A DNA stretch of 64,000 nucleotides, taken from assembly GCA_002110485.1 (NCBI GenBank), contig MOWL01000048.1, forward strand, positions 1 to 64,000, in the 5' to 3' direction. The notes under the pieces are model-generated. The model was not told the origin of the DNA. It did no database searches and was given only the letters and a program-made list of their open reading frames with translations. Below, in pieces: positions 21,291 to 33,706 of this stretch. A program made the translations under genes and the position numbers. This DNA is from Emergomyces orientalis. Its lineage: Eukaryota; Ascomycota; Eurotiomycetes; Onygenales; Ajellomycetaceae. The stretch's first letter is position 1, and every line of letters starts with the position of its first letter.

Positions 21291-23534
21291 GGTGATGGCA
21301 AGATTGGGAAAGCTCGTGCGGAGAGTTATTATTTTATCATTGGTTCATGGTGAACACAGCAATGTGTAATGCGATGAGGTTGTTGAAAAAAAAAAAAAAA
21401 AGTGTGTACCTCAGCTTTTCTTTCAGGGGTTTTTTTTTTCGGGAGAATGAAACGAGTTCCGCAGTTGTGGGAGAAAGCCTTTATAGCGTTGAAAATTTCT
21501 TGGCGCGTTTTTTCCCAACCATCAAGCAAACTCCTGTTACTCCTCCATTTCAACAATCCTGATAATGTTCATAAAATGATATCCTTGAACGCCAACAGCT
21601 GCTATGGGAGCAGCTGCTGACTGACAAATGATCAGAGAAACCCAGCACAGTGCGATCTTTTGTCCATCATACTCCACTTGCTCATTCCCGACTTCTTGCT
21701 AAGTTCTTCCCGTCGAATGCTAACGAGGGAGCCTACGCAGACCTATCGCAGTTCGTAACTGCCAATGATATGAGGATTTATCCTGAATGCTGAAATTGCC
21801 ATTATGGGGGTACTGGCACATTTTTTGGATCTAGCTTTGCTGCAAAATTGATATTAAGAGAATATTTCCAACGCGGACTTATCCTATATCTACCTGGAGT
21901 ATGAGGGGGAATAAAAATATTCTACAACGTCATTTGCACCGACCATGCATCCCTATGTTGGCGACATCAATACTGTCCAAGTACAGTTACATCACAGATC
22001 AAAAGGAAGTCGTATCAGAAACGGAGAGCGTTTCGCCATAATTCTGCGCTGGTTTGGACGCAGTTGGAAATCAACGCAGGCGAGGTGGAAGTCGATTTTT
22101 CAGCTTGCATTATTTCATGCACGCGTGGGATGGATGCTCCTGTTCTGTCTGTATGGAGCGTGTGGTTTTGCTTCCAGGTGGATTTAGGATAATTTATCAC
22201 CGAAGATTATCAGTTTTCTTATGGTTAATGACTGGAATCCATTCCGTTTACTAAATCATAGATTACCATAGATTTATTTGTCATACCATGTTATAATTTC
22301 TAATTATTCCTACTAACTAACTGGTCTGATATTTGTAGAGAATAAAAAGGCACCTGCATTGATTGTATGCCTTTCCATTTTTTGTTGTATATTTTACCTA
22401 CTTCCTCGTTTTATTCAGCACCAAAATGATATCCCACTCGTTATATCATTTTACCTGTGTTTAACTCCATCCCACCGCTTTGATGGCCCGGTTTCTAGAC
22501 TCTAGCCTGACATTCGAGGCGGCGGAGGTGGTGTGGCAGCCCAACCAACCATCTTCCGTGTTTCAAGGTTTGGTGTCAGAACATTACCCAGCGCACCCGT
22601 GCATCTTCATTCGGTGGAGCTGCCAGTTCGCAGGTCGAACGTTTCGATTCCTTGAAGGCTCTGCTATTCATGCATAAACAACAGGCATGCAAACGACAGC
22701 ATTTGAGATTCCCCATTTCGTAGCTTGCATATGGTTAATATTTGCATATCGAGTATTATCGACAAGGCAAAACCAATAACGATTAAAACTGTTTGTAGCT
22801 GAACTTGGAGTCTGTCTGTGATTTTCTTAGCTAGCTAGACAACAGGCGCGATATGACTTGTCTTGGACACCCAATCTGCAATTTCAACCTGAAGAAATCC
22901 CAGCCTGAGAAATAGGGTTGCGAACAGAGCTGGCGCCCTGGTGTCAGTGATAGTCAGTGCTGCCCAATTGGTGGCTTGAAACATCTTAGTTTTTAGGCAT
23001 AGTTACGAGAGAGAGAGAGAGAGAGACGAAAATGTTCAGCTGTAATAAATAATAAACATTAATACTAAGAGTAAAAGGAGCGGAATAGATTCGATAAATA
23101 GAATACTCGAGAGAACAGCGGTTAGAGAAAAAAAAGAAAGCAAAAACTGATATTTATCATTTCCAAACAAAAGTTAGCTATTTAGTTAGTTCCATCACCG
23201 CCATCTCCTCGCAGTCGCGTTTCACAATCACATTCAATTCAACATTCTTCTGGTTCATCCCCCAGACTTCTACACCATCATTCCCTTCTCGTCTCGTCTC
23301 TTCTCTTAATATTAGCTCTGTCCTTCGGCTATGCTCTTATTCCCATCCCAGTAAACTTTCGCATTCCCACCTCCCTGTCTCCTGCCTCCTGCATTTCACG
23401 TATCCTCTCCATCCAAGCATCCAAGTAGCGCTGGAGCCGACAGCTTTAAACACCGCCCTGAACACGATCCTCCGGCTTTCCAAAGCTCTTATTCTGCCTC
23501 CTATACCCGCCCATTTTTCAGTAGATCTTCCTAG
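21291..23534. promoter_or_regulatory. 2.2-kb divergent intergenic region, FCF2/hapE
   Basis: Two start codons point away from this gap. Near FCF2 there is a poly-A run (about 21386 to 21402) and poly-T (21430 to 21441). A (GA)n microsatellite lies at about 23008 to 23025, and the last 300 bases before hapE are pyrimidine-rich, as in a leader. Short open frames (up to about 80 codons) show no recognisable domain. Confidence 0.45.
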
Positions 23535-24873
23535 ATGGAGCAAACACAATCAGGCAGAGGCCAGCATGGTCGCCCAGAGCCGGATTATGACATCAGGAAC
23601 GGGGGTCATTACGGTTCGTGCGCCGTTTTATCCCACCTGCATACATTTTGTTCAAACTTCGTTGAGAAAGGAACCGGGGAGGTCGCTTTTCCATTGTGAG
23701 ATTTTGTTTGATATTTTCGAAACAAAATTAAAACTAGAGAAAAGGATTGGTCTTATATATTTCTATCTATTCTTATTACGGTAGCTAACAGCTGTGTAAC
23801 ATCTCTGCAGGGGCCAGCGCTGCGGTATGTTTATATTTCTTCCTCGCGAATACAAATTGAAAAAGGCCAACCAACAGCTCCCTTGTTTTCATCCATCCCT
23901 CCCTAATACCCCGCTTGGGGGCGCTTAGAACATCTACTGACCTTGTGCGTTTCCAAACAATTAGCTCTCCGCCCAAGGATATGCGCCGGTAGCCGAACTA
24001 TACACAGGATCATGGGCAAACGTGAGTGGGATCCCGATGTGTTTCAGACCATCCCTCGCGTTGCCTACCAAACCAGCTTTCATTTAGCTAACTCGAATTG
24101 TTAACTCCCCCTTCCCCCCTTTCAGGTCAGCCAAGGTCTCCAGGGAAATTCGCGCGATATCCTCACTACATATTGGCAGCATACGATCAACCATCTCGAG
24201 TCCGACAACCATGACTACAAAATCCACCAATTGCCCTTGGCACGGATAAAGAAAGTAATGAAAGCAGACCCAGAGGTGAAGATGATCTCAGCCGAGGCTC
24301 CAATCCTATTCGCCAAGGGCTGCGACATCTTCATAACGGAACTGACCATGCGGGCCTGGATACATGCCGAGGACAACAAACGACGAACCCTCCAACGATC
24401 AGACATAGCCGCCGCCCTCTCCAAGTCAGACATGTTCGATTTCCTGATCGACATCGTCCCGCGCGAGGAGGCTACACCCCACGCCAAGCGGTCTGCTCAG
24501 GCTGGCGCTCCCACAGCAGCCGCCGCCGCTCCCCCGCCCAACGCGCCCGGGCAACTTCCACCACAATCTCAGCCCGGCGTCCAGCACCCGCAACACCATC
24601 TGGGCCCGCCGGACTATGGCTCCCTTGGCCAGCATCCCATGGGCCAGGAGCAGGATTACCGCCAGCAGCAGATGTATGGCGGAGCGGTTCAATCGGACCC
24701 GGGATATGGCCAGCCGCAGCCGCAGATGTTTGAGAACATGTATGCACCGTACCCGCATATGCCTCCGCAACAGGTCAGTACTCTTTTGCTTTTCCCGCTC
24801 CCCTTTTTCATTTCTGGGTTTCTTCTGTGTTTCTTGATATGTGACGAGCAATGTGCTAATATACATATAGTGA
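23535..24873 (+). CDS. hapE: CCAAT-binding complex subunit HapE (NF-YC)
   Basis: Five exons, 23535-23613, 23811-23824, 23965-24021, 24126-24773 and 24871-24873, close to 266 aa. HapE pairs with HapC through the histone fold and, with HapB, binds CCAAT boxes in the nucleus. The fold lies at about residues 86 to 165 (LPLARIKKVMKADPEVKMIS, EAPILFAKGCDIFITELTMR, KRRTLQRSDIAAALSKSDMF). The block before it (LTTYWQHTINHLESDNHDYK) is the fungal HapE extension. The C-terminus is Gln/Pro/Gly-rich, with many Met and Tyr. Exon 2 is only 14 bases, and the last exon contributes just the TGA. Reading through that last intron would add about 30 hydrophobic residues, so I prefer the spliced end (CAG then TGA). 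Confidence 0.94.
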
Positions 24874-25642
24874 GAGTCCAATAAATGGTACGAGTTCGAT
24901 AATAATATAGAAAAGCCAGCTGGAAATTAATCAAAAAATTTGAAAAAAAAGGGAAAAATCTAATTAAAAAAACAGGAACTCCCAGCCACCATTTTTTATT
25001 ATTAAAAGAAATCAAAAATACCCAGATCATTCCAAATGTGTGACAAATGACATTGGGGATCAGGAGTTTTTCTTTTACCTCGTTTTTTATTTTTATTTTT
25101 TTAAATATATTTTTTTACTGAAGCACGGGTAGGGAAGGGAAGGGAAGGGAGGGAAGCAAAGGATATAATGGAGTTGGTTTCTGTTGTCTTTATATATGGC
25201 ACTGTTTTCTTTTGTTTAATTGATTGGATTATCCGTCTGCCTTATTGCTGTATCGCTTTTCGAGGTTATATCATTGTTCTCCTCTTGTGTGTTAGGAACT
25301 TCTAATATTCGCATCGGGGGAGAGAGAGAAAGAGAGAGGGAGAGAGAGGAGAGGGTGTGTGTGTGTGTGTTTGTGTTTCTTGAATAATTGAAAGCGGCGT
25401 TAAAGCTTGTAAACCTCCATCCAGTGTTAGTTGGTCTTGCTTCTGTTCATCTAAGAAACAAATGATAAATGTGAAAAATGTAGTCAGGCGACCGGGAAGC
25501 GCGTTTTTAATTAGGCTTGTTGATATTTCCCCCCTTCCCCCCTTCCCCCCTTTTTTTTTGTGATTTGTCAATGTTGTTGTGGTATTCTAGTATCACCGAT
25601 TGACACATCCGCCATGGTGAGCATTCAATCTACTATCAACCA
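24874..25642. other. Convergent 3' regions of hapE and SEC15
   Basis: Rich in A and T runs. Simple repeats include GGGAA units at about 25131 to 25152, AG and GT repeats at 25318 to 25370, and C/T runs near 25530 to 25559. No gene. Confidence 0.4.
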
Positions 25643-28600
25643 CTACTTCATCCCAAATCTTGTCGAAAGCGCACTGAATTTATCCTGCTTCTGCGGGCTT
25701 TGTACTGTTGCAACAAGCCTATACGACACTCATTGTTAGTTTTTCCAAATTACCCCCCGTCTGGCGTGTGTGTGTGTGTGTGTCTGTGTCTGAGATATAA
25801 AGAGAGAGGTAGAGAGAACATCATAACATACTTCTCCAATAAAATCGGCCCATTCATCGCATCGACGCGTCCGTACTTCTTATTCCTCGTCGATATGTCG
25901 TAGAACTCATCGGTGTTTTCCGATTGCAGCAGCTGGACGGTCTGCTGGAGCTCGTCGAGGTTCTCGCGTAGGATGGGCACGCCGAGGCTGTCGACGAACT
26001 GGGTTAAGTAGTCGACGTCCCGTGCGAGGGCGGCGACGCCGTTGGGGTTTATTTTTTTCACGTCAGGTGAGAGGGGAAGGGCCTACGAGGAATTATTTTT
26101 GGTTAGGGGATTTGCTTTTTTTTGCATGGCATTAATAATATCCGGTGGGGGGGGGGTGAAGGTGGATAATAATATTTAGACCTACCAACACCATATTCGC
26201 TGCATGACTCAACGCATCGAAATAAATCAACTCCTTAATCTCTGTCGGTAAACCCAACAACGTCGAATTCATAATATTCGACAAAAACCTCGTTAGCGTC
26301 TGCATGTAATTACTAGGTTCCCGCTGCGGCGCGGGCGAGGTCCAGTCATACTCCGCCGTCTCGATCAAGTCGTCGATTTTCGAATTGACAACTTCGAAGA
26401 TCCGCTTTTCTGCCGCTTTCTTGTTGCTGCGGAATTTATCTGTTGCGTGTAAAGTTATGGCGGAACCCGCGGAGCTGGAGTTGGGGGACCGTGCCGCTGC
26501 GAGGAGGAGTTCTAGTTCCTGGCAGGCTACCTCGAAGTGCTCAAGGTTTATGAGGATTTGGACGATTTGACCTAGATATTGTGAGCCGAGGCGCTCGACG
26601 AGGGTTTCGCAGACTTTGTCGGAGAGCAGGGAGTCGAGGGACTTTTGTAGATGGGTTAGTAAAACCACATGTATAAGCAACAGTGGGGAGTTTGAAAGAT
26701 ATATATATATATGTATACCTCTTTTAGAGTCTCGTCGATCATGCTCGGGTGTTGGAAATCGTCGTTGGAGAAGAAATAGAATTGGTTTAGGAAGTTTCGG
26801 ATATCGATACAACATAGCGGATACATCTGGGAGAAGGGCAAAACACATGGGAATCTAGGAACAAGTTGTTAATTTAGTGGCCACTGGAAATAAAACCATA
26901 GATATATGGGCGGAACGGCAGGCGGGTCTTACGTTTGCTCCTCGCGCGGTTTCTCGGGTGTATACCAGCTAACATTGAGGACTTTGTCGTACTCTTCAAT
27001 GTTCTGAATTGGCATTGGCATGTAATCGTCGGTTGAAACAATCTGGGACCGATGGTTAGCATTATTTTTGACATTTACGGAACAGGGAGAGATTTTTTTT
27101 TAAAAAAAAAGAAAAACCCTTACTTCCTGGAAATCATCACTGAATCTCCTTTTGAGAAGTTCAGCATATTTCCCAAACAGAGTAATGAGGAAGTTATCGA
27201 ATACTCCGACGGGGAAACCCCAGGTCTGTCGACAGCCAGGCGTCTGTCAGAAATTTCCCTTCATAGAGGATATCTTATCCATGTGTATGAAAGGGATACG
27301 GGAAAGCTCACATCCATAGCTTGCATGAGCAAGACGACCAAATTCTTAATTTTCAAGATATTTTCAGCATTATCGACTGTGTTGAGTGCCTTTGAAATCA
27401 GAGTAACGGCGCCCTGACACATTGAATCCCAAAGCTCATCCACCTAAAGGTAAAATACTTATTAGCAGGTTCTCTAAATGTCACCTTTGCGGGAGAAAAG
27501 AAAAATAAAATAAAATTCCAACTTACATCAACAGATGACCTAAGATTGGGTATTTTCTTCATAGTCGACCGCTCAACAATCGCAAACCCGGCAATCTCCT
27601 CGAGAAGCGTATGCAAACTCGCACCATCTTCATCGACAAGTGAAATCGACGCGGGGAGAAGCAGTTCCTTCTGCCTCCTCCTCGTCGTCGCATACTCAAC
27701 CCGAAACTTATCCATCTGCCCCAGCGACTGATGAATATGCAAACACTCAAACAGCGGCGTGAAATCCACCTGCAAATCATCATTCTGCAACAGATCAAAC
27801 TCCTCATGCTCATCCGAGACAAGCTCAATGGCCGAATTCAGCCGAAACTGGCGAAAATACGGATTGATCTCTGCCCGCTCCTTCTGCCTCGTTTTGCGCA
27901 GGTCGGTATGGTACAAGGCAATCTCCCCGAGATACTGCGACATTTCCCGAATGCGGTACAGCCATGTGTTTAAATCGGCCATGACGGCCTCTGCGATCGC
28001 CTTTTGCGTGGCGGGCACGGAGCGCTGGATCATCTCTGCAATTTTATATTGCGTGACCCCCCTCAGGTGGACATTCTGCAGCTCATCAAGAGCGCGTAGG
28101 GCGGCATAGTGACTCTTCTTCGCCAGCAGATCGTTGACCTGATTCGCCAGGCGCAACACCTCCAGACAGTCCTGTAGCGCGCGTGAGGTCTCATCGATAT
28201 TCTGTCTATGGCTGCGAGATTCCACGAGCGCCTTCTTCTGCTCCGCCAGCCGCTCCGTGCTTGCCTGTATGGATTGGTTGAGGTCCAAGATTTCCGAGGT
28301 CAAGTTGACGGTACCCTCGCGGACGCGGAGGAGTTGGTTTACGGAGGCGACGAAGTCCTGGTGGTTGGAGTTGCAGTTTTTCTCGATATCTGATTCGCGG
28401 TCGCTGGCGAATTTGGAGAGGGATTGGAGGAGTTGGGAGGTTCTGTTTCCGTGGCTGTATTCGCGGATTGAGGGGATGAGTTGGTCGAGGTAGTCGGTGT
28501 CTGAGGGGGAGATGACGATCTATGTATGCAAGGGGATTTTAAAAATGTTAACATTTTTTTTACCAATGTTTGTTTCTACTTGGCGTGATATATACATGTA

Positions 28601-28662
28601 TATATACGTACCTGGTTGAGAATATAGGAGGGGTCTCTATGTGAAGGGACTGCGGACGGCAT
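25643..28662 (-). CDS. SEC15: Exocyst complex component Sec15
   Basis: Nine exons, 28662..28612, 28519..27527, 27443..27312, 27225..27124, 27042..26933, 26854..26719, 26641..26186, 26082..25832 and 25718..25643, join to 768 aa, the usual length of Sec15/EXOC6. Sec15 links Rab GTPases on secretory vesicles to the exocyst for tethering at growth sites. The N-terminal coiled coil is around residues 70 to 110 (IQASTERLAEQKKALVESRS). Family words follow: AALRALDELQNVHLRGV, QYKIAEMIQRSVPATQ, ATTRRRQKELLLP, DNFLITLFGKYAELLKRRF, YPLCCIDIRNFLNQFYFF and the helical C-terminal domain ending LVATVQSPQKQDKFSALSTR. Intron 8 contains a GT/CA repeat (25763 to 25785). It is divergent from the Mei2-like gene. 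Confidence 0.95.
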
Positions 28663-30019
28663 GGCTGCAGAGGAGGGCACAACGGAGGGCGGAGAGCGGA
28701 GGTTTTGGTATCAAAAAGGGGTTATAACGATATTGAAGTAGGATGTCATTTAAATCATAATATAAGAACAAACAAATAACTGTCAAAGGTCAACAAAAGG
28801 GGTATTTGAATTAGAGATGGTATAATCTTATAAGAAATACATTGGAGTTTCATGGTCTGATACAGTATGCATGATCGAGTGTTGGCTATCTGATCTAATC
28901 TGCCCTTCTTTGTGGTGATGTGATGTCGATGCAGATGCTGGGCGGTGAAAGTTGCACGGCAGAAAACCAGAGCTATTTCTATTAATGTGTCAAGACTTGT
29001 TATCCCTTTTTTATTCGTTTACCCACCTGAAGCATGAATATATATATATACCGAGGAGTTTATATACCAATCTCTGGCTTCTGTTCTATTCCTTCTTATT
29101 TTACTTGATAGCTAGGTGAACAAGTTTTCTACTGTTAGCTATTGCCAATGGCCAAAGATATGATGATGATACCTTGATAATGAAGGTATGGATGGTATCC
29201 ATCCATACCAGATCTCCTATGCCAGACTTTTTAATACGCACCTGGTCTTTAGTACTTCATACTTTTTTTTTTTTAAACGCCTAGCTAGGTTCTGCCCGTG
29301 CGAATGCCCTTGGAATTACTGGAATGAAATGCGCTTATGATGTTGTCTCTGCTCTGCTAGCATCAAGCTAGCTCTCCTCTTTCTCTCAGATTTCTTCCAT
29401 CTCCACGTGTATATGGATATCTCTCCCCGTCCTGTTCTATATAATGTGAAAAGGAAGAATATGAACTGTGTGAACTTATTCTTCGGCTATATCTGAAGAA
29501 TTCCAGTCTTGATAGACATGAGAATACCTCTACCTTCTAGCTGAGTGTTGAATATAAATATATTAAAATACAGAAGGGGCAGTTTTGTTCCATCTCTTTT
29601 CAACTGGTGTATATATATATATATATATATATATCTCTCTCTCTCTCTCTGTATATATACTAAGCTATATTCACTGAACTCACTCTTTTTCACTGTATAT
29701 TCTCGCTCTCTCTCTCTCTCAGTCAGTCTCAACCCCGCTTTGTCTCTTCCTCCCTTTTCCTCCTTTTTCCTCTTTTGTCCCTCTCCCATATTCCCGTCTG
29801 CCTTTCTTCTTAGCTTCTTCTTCCACAGCTTGTGCTGCCTTGTCATCACAAATTCTCCTGTGTTTGTAGTCGCCTGATCTCACAGCTCCCACAGCTCCCA
29901 CAGCTCCCACAGCTCTTCTTTGTCTTTGCCTTCTTTTTCCTCTTCCCCACATCACCGACAACCATTCACTGTTCCCATCCCAACCCAGCCCCCCTTTTGT
30001 GCCTGTCTCTGCTTTTCCC

Positions 30020-30054
<35 letters not shown>

Positions 30055-30580
30055 ATATCCCTCTCCCCAGCCCTTGACTCTTGACTCTTCTCTCTTCCTC
30101 TCTTCTTCCTGATCCACTGCTCATTTCTATCCTATCCAGTCGTCCATATATAGCTTAGTCGATATATATCATAGATATATATCTTTTCCATTTACTCGCT
30201 TTTTATCGTCGTATATCTTTCCAACCATCTCTTCCCACCCCCCCTTTCAACAATTCAACAATACGAAAGAACAACAAAAACTCCAGTGCTCGTTCCTCCA
30301 GTATTTCATTCTCTCTCTAACTCTCCCTCGCTCGTTCGTTCGTTTGCCCATTTTCAGGTGCGTCTTCCCACCCAATCTCCAGTCTCCTTTTTTTCACCGT
30401 AGCAACCACACCCTCCTCTTCTGACTTTATTTCTCCTCCAAGACATAAACTTCAGCACTTCCAGCACTTCAAGAAAGCAAAGAAGCAAACAAGTTTGATA
30501 TCCTCAACACAATCATCTTTCATCCCCTCCCTTCCCCCCCGCCTTGTTGATCAATCTCTGCCAGTAAAAATAAATAAATA
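28663..30580. promoter_or_regulatory. 1.9-kb divergent region SEC15/MEI2-like with long pyrimidine-rich leader
   Basis: Two promoters must be here. The right half (29,600 to 30,560) is strongly pyrimidine-rich on the plus strand. It has TA and CT microsatellites (29610 to 29652), more CT runs (29705 to 29722, 30018 to 30052) and four tandem copies of a CACAGCTCC-like 9-mer at about 29881 to 29914. Such tracts are common in long 5' leaders of fungal regulatory genes. A possible 5' UTR splice donor (AG then GTGCGT) is at about 30358. Confidence 0.5.
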
Positions 30581-33500
30581 ATGAGAGGCAACGGATCTTC
30601 TGCTGTTGCAAGCAGCCCTCATTCCTCAGATGAGGCTGCCTCTCGCAACGGCTCTCCTGAGACAAAGCTTACGGCCTTCTCCCCTGAAGACCTCCGTCTC
30701 AAATCCCGCTTCGAGTCCAAAAGGGCTTTTTGTGGCCCTCCTGACGATAATCACCATTCTTTCTATTCCATGTAAGCCAGTTCAATCATCCTTTTCCACT
30801 CTCTTCCTTCCATGTGACAATGCAAAAATTCTAAACCCAGCCCTACCTAGCAATAATGGACTGGGGCATCATCAGGGTCAAGATCCCTTCTTGTCCACCC
30901 CTTGTTCCGCTGGTCGCGTCCAGCTTTCCCCAACTGCCTCCAGCTTCACCCCGTCAGGGTTCAGCATTAATCCCTTTGGATTTTCTCCCCACCCAACCTT
31001 CCCTGGGGATCATCAGCAACAGCCCTTGCCTAACATGGGCTATCTCGCTGCCACTTCAGAGCCTGATGCGTCTCATGATACCAGCGATGTCTTTGGGACG
31101 CGCTCAAATCAACGCCTCTCGGGCTTTGGCCCCATCGGGAAAGCAAAGCTGGTGAAAAGCCCGCTTCCCATGATGTTTGCGTATCTAGGGAAGTTTGATG
31201 GTGAAAATCGTAACCGAGCTTTTGTTATCGAGGGTGTCCCAGCGAATCTCCCTTATCTCACTCTTGCAGAGGTTTTCAACGTAAGTTACCCCCAGGTTTT
31301 TTTGCGAGCCAAGGGCATATAGGTACTAACATCAATCTCCCCCCCCCCCCTGGCGCGGGACAGCGTCGCGAATTCGGGACTCTCAAGGGCCCTGTGTTTA
31401 CTGAGCTCCACTCAACTGGGAGCATCTACGTGGGCTTCACTGATATTCGTGATGCCAAAAACGCCTCTGAAAAAGTTGCGCGTCTTCACCCGGAATGGCA
31501 CATCCGCTTCTTGACTGCGAAGGAGTATGCTCAGAAATTCGACCCAGTCAACTTTGATCTAGTCTCCGATTTTGAAGGTCAAGTTTTTGCCTCTGTTTTC
31601 TATGATAGTACCAACCCAGCGTTGGATGCACGTGTTGTGTCGCACTCGTTCAAGGATCTCTTGGAGACTTTTGGGGACATTAAAGCGTTCCATGGCTTGC
31701 CAAGTAACCAAGGGAACGTTGATGAGTTCCTTATCGAGTTCTTCGATACTCGTGCCGCTGATAATGTCGTTTCCACCCTAAACGGCACATCAGTAGACGT
31801 AAGTATTTTGTTTCCACAACAGAGTACAACATCGTTCGCTAAAATGTCGCCTTAGGAATGCGTTCTGGAGCTCAAACTCCACAAACCAGATATGGCAGAG
31901 CCACAGACTCCTCGCCATGGGTCCTTTGAATCCAAAGATTTCTTCCCTTCCTCTGACGTGTCCCATAGGAGACTTTATAGTCGTCGATCCATGACTCAAA
32001 TGTCTCCCAGTCCGTACCATGAGCTTAGCCCAACTGGCCGTTCTATCGTTCCAATTGATAACCGTATAGCAAGCACGGGTTGGATGCCAAAGGGTGACGA
32101 TAGCTTTGGTCTCCGTCCTCGCCATGAGCTTAGTCGGCAAAATGATCCCCGCTCTAACAACCAGAACTTCGTCGATATCGAACGCATCCGCTGCGGCGTT
32201 GATGTTCGCACTACGGTTGGTTTTCTCATATCTCTCCCCTTTCGGTCATTACTGACTTTTACCGCCAGATTATGCTTCGCAACATTCCAAACAAGATTGA
32301 CCAAGTATATATAGTCTTCTTTAATGCAGTTTGTGGTAGAGGCTGGCGTGTATTAACATATCCTCCTAGGCGATGCTTAAAGAAATCGTCGACGAAACCA
32401 GCCACGGTAAATACGATTTCATGTATTTGCGTATCGGTATGTTTGTCTCCTTTTCTGATTCTGGTTGTATTGCTCGTGAGCGCTAATAATTGTCTCTTTT
32501 TATCCAGATTTCGCAAATAACTGCAAGTCAGTTACAAATCTGTCACATACCTGCCTCCCCCATGATTTATGTTTTTTCTACTTCTAACGCACATTTCGTA
32601 TACAGTGTCGGTTACGCGTTTATTAATTTCGAGGACGTGAGTATCTAGACCACTAACACGTTTGAGTTGAGGACACTGCTAATGTTTATAATTTTAGCCA
32701 ATCGATATCATCGGCGTAGGCTCTGTCTTTCTTTCCAACCATTCACACTTATACTTACTTACTCTCCCTCTTGTCTAGTTTGCCAAAGCTCGAGCGGGCC
32801 ATACATGGTATGTTGTAATCCGTGGCTTGGAAGCTGCGAAGCAGTCAATGATGCTAACCAATTAAAAAAAAGGAACTGCTTCAATAGCGATAAAGTTGCG
32901 GAGATATCCTATGCCAGTAAGTTTATACCTTTTCTTCCTTTGTGATATTTTCATTTTCATTTGATTCCACCGATAAGTTCCGCGCGTGCTGACGTTTTCA
33001 CCATCTAGCCATCCAAGGCAAGGACTGCCTGGTCCAGAAATTCCGTAACAGCTCCGTGATGCTTGAGCATCCTTCCTTCCGCCCAAAGGTACGTGTGCTT
33101 CTCTTTCTTCTTCTTCTTCTTCTTCTTCTTCTTCTTCCTCCTCCTCCTCCTCCTCCTCCTCTTCTTCTTCTTCTTGAAACCTCTTCTATTTAACTAGAAG
33201 TAGGCGTACATCCTAACGCTCATTAGATTTTCCACACGGGCACCGGACCACTGGCTGGCACCGAGGACCGTTTCCCGGGCCCAGACAACCCGTCAAAAAT
33301 GCGCCGCAGCGTCGAAAACGCAGAGCACGTTGGTACGCCTCATTTCACCACCTCAAAGCATATCACTTCCCCCTTTCCCCTGAAAGAAATAAATACCGCA
33401 ATAAAAGCCTACCCTGTATACTAACAACAACAAACTCTAGGCCTCTTCGCCCCCCGCGTCGGCCAGCAATATCGCGACGAGCAACGTCGTCGCCGCTCCC

Positions 33501-33706
33501 AATTCGACCGTGGCACCACTGCCGCTGAGCGTGAGGGGTATTATGTCCGGTCTTCTTCCTCCTTCACGCCTAGACGTGGTACGTTGAACGGAAACGGAAA
33601 CGGAAATATGAGTGGCGGTGTGATGCTGCCCATGATGATGTCTCCGTGTTATGAGGGCCCTGTCTCTGGCCGTGGCGGTGGTGATGCTGGGGCTCGGTCA
33701 TCTTGA
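30581..33706 (+). CDS. mei2: Mei2-like RNA-binding protein
   Basis: Fourteen exons, 30581-30771, 30851-31280, 31364-31798, 31856-32215, 32269-32304, 32370-32436, 32508-32526, 32606-32636, 32698-32715, 32779-32807, 32873-32916, 33009-33088, 33227-33332 and 33441-33706, close in frame to 703 aa. In fission yeast Mei2 commits cells to meiosis. The C-terminal Mei2-type RRM is unmistakable: TTIMLRNIPNKIDQ, GKYDFMYLRIDF, NVGYAFINFED, FAKARAGHTWNCFNSDKVAE, ISYATIQGKDCLVQKFRNSS, then the conserved segment with RFPGPDNPSKMRRS. Two weaker RRM-like regions lie in the middle (RNRAFVIEGVPANLP...; SVFYDSTNPALDARVV...). The N-terminus is Ser/Pro-rich. The RRM is cut into unusually small exons of 18 to 44 bases. 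The tail is Gly/Arg-rich. Confidence 0.93.
33089..33226 (+). repeat. (CTT)n/(CCT)n microsatellite in a MEI2-like intron
   Basis: Intron 12 of the Mei2-like gene carries an uninterrupted run of about ten CTT, eight CCT and a few more CTT triplets at about 33101 to 33174. It is pure simple sequence and could vary in length between strains. Confidence 0.7.

Noticed and set aside
29487..30117. Arg/Glu-rich minus-strand frames
   Set aside because: They translate CT microsatellites in the Mei2-like leader and are not credible proteins.
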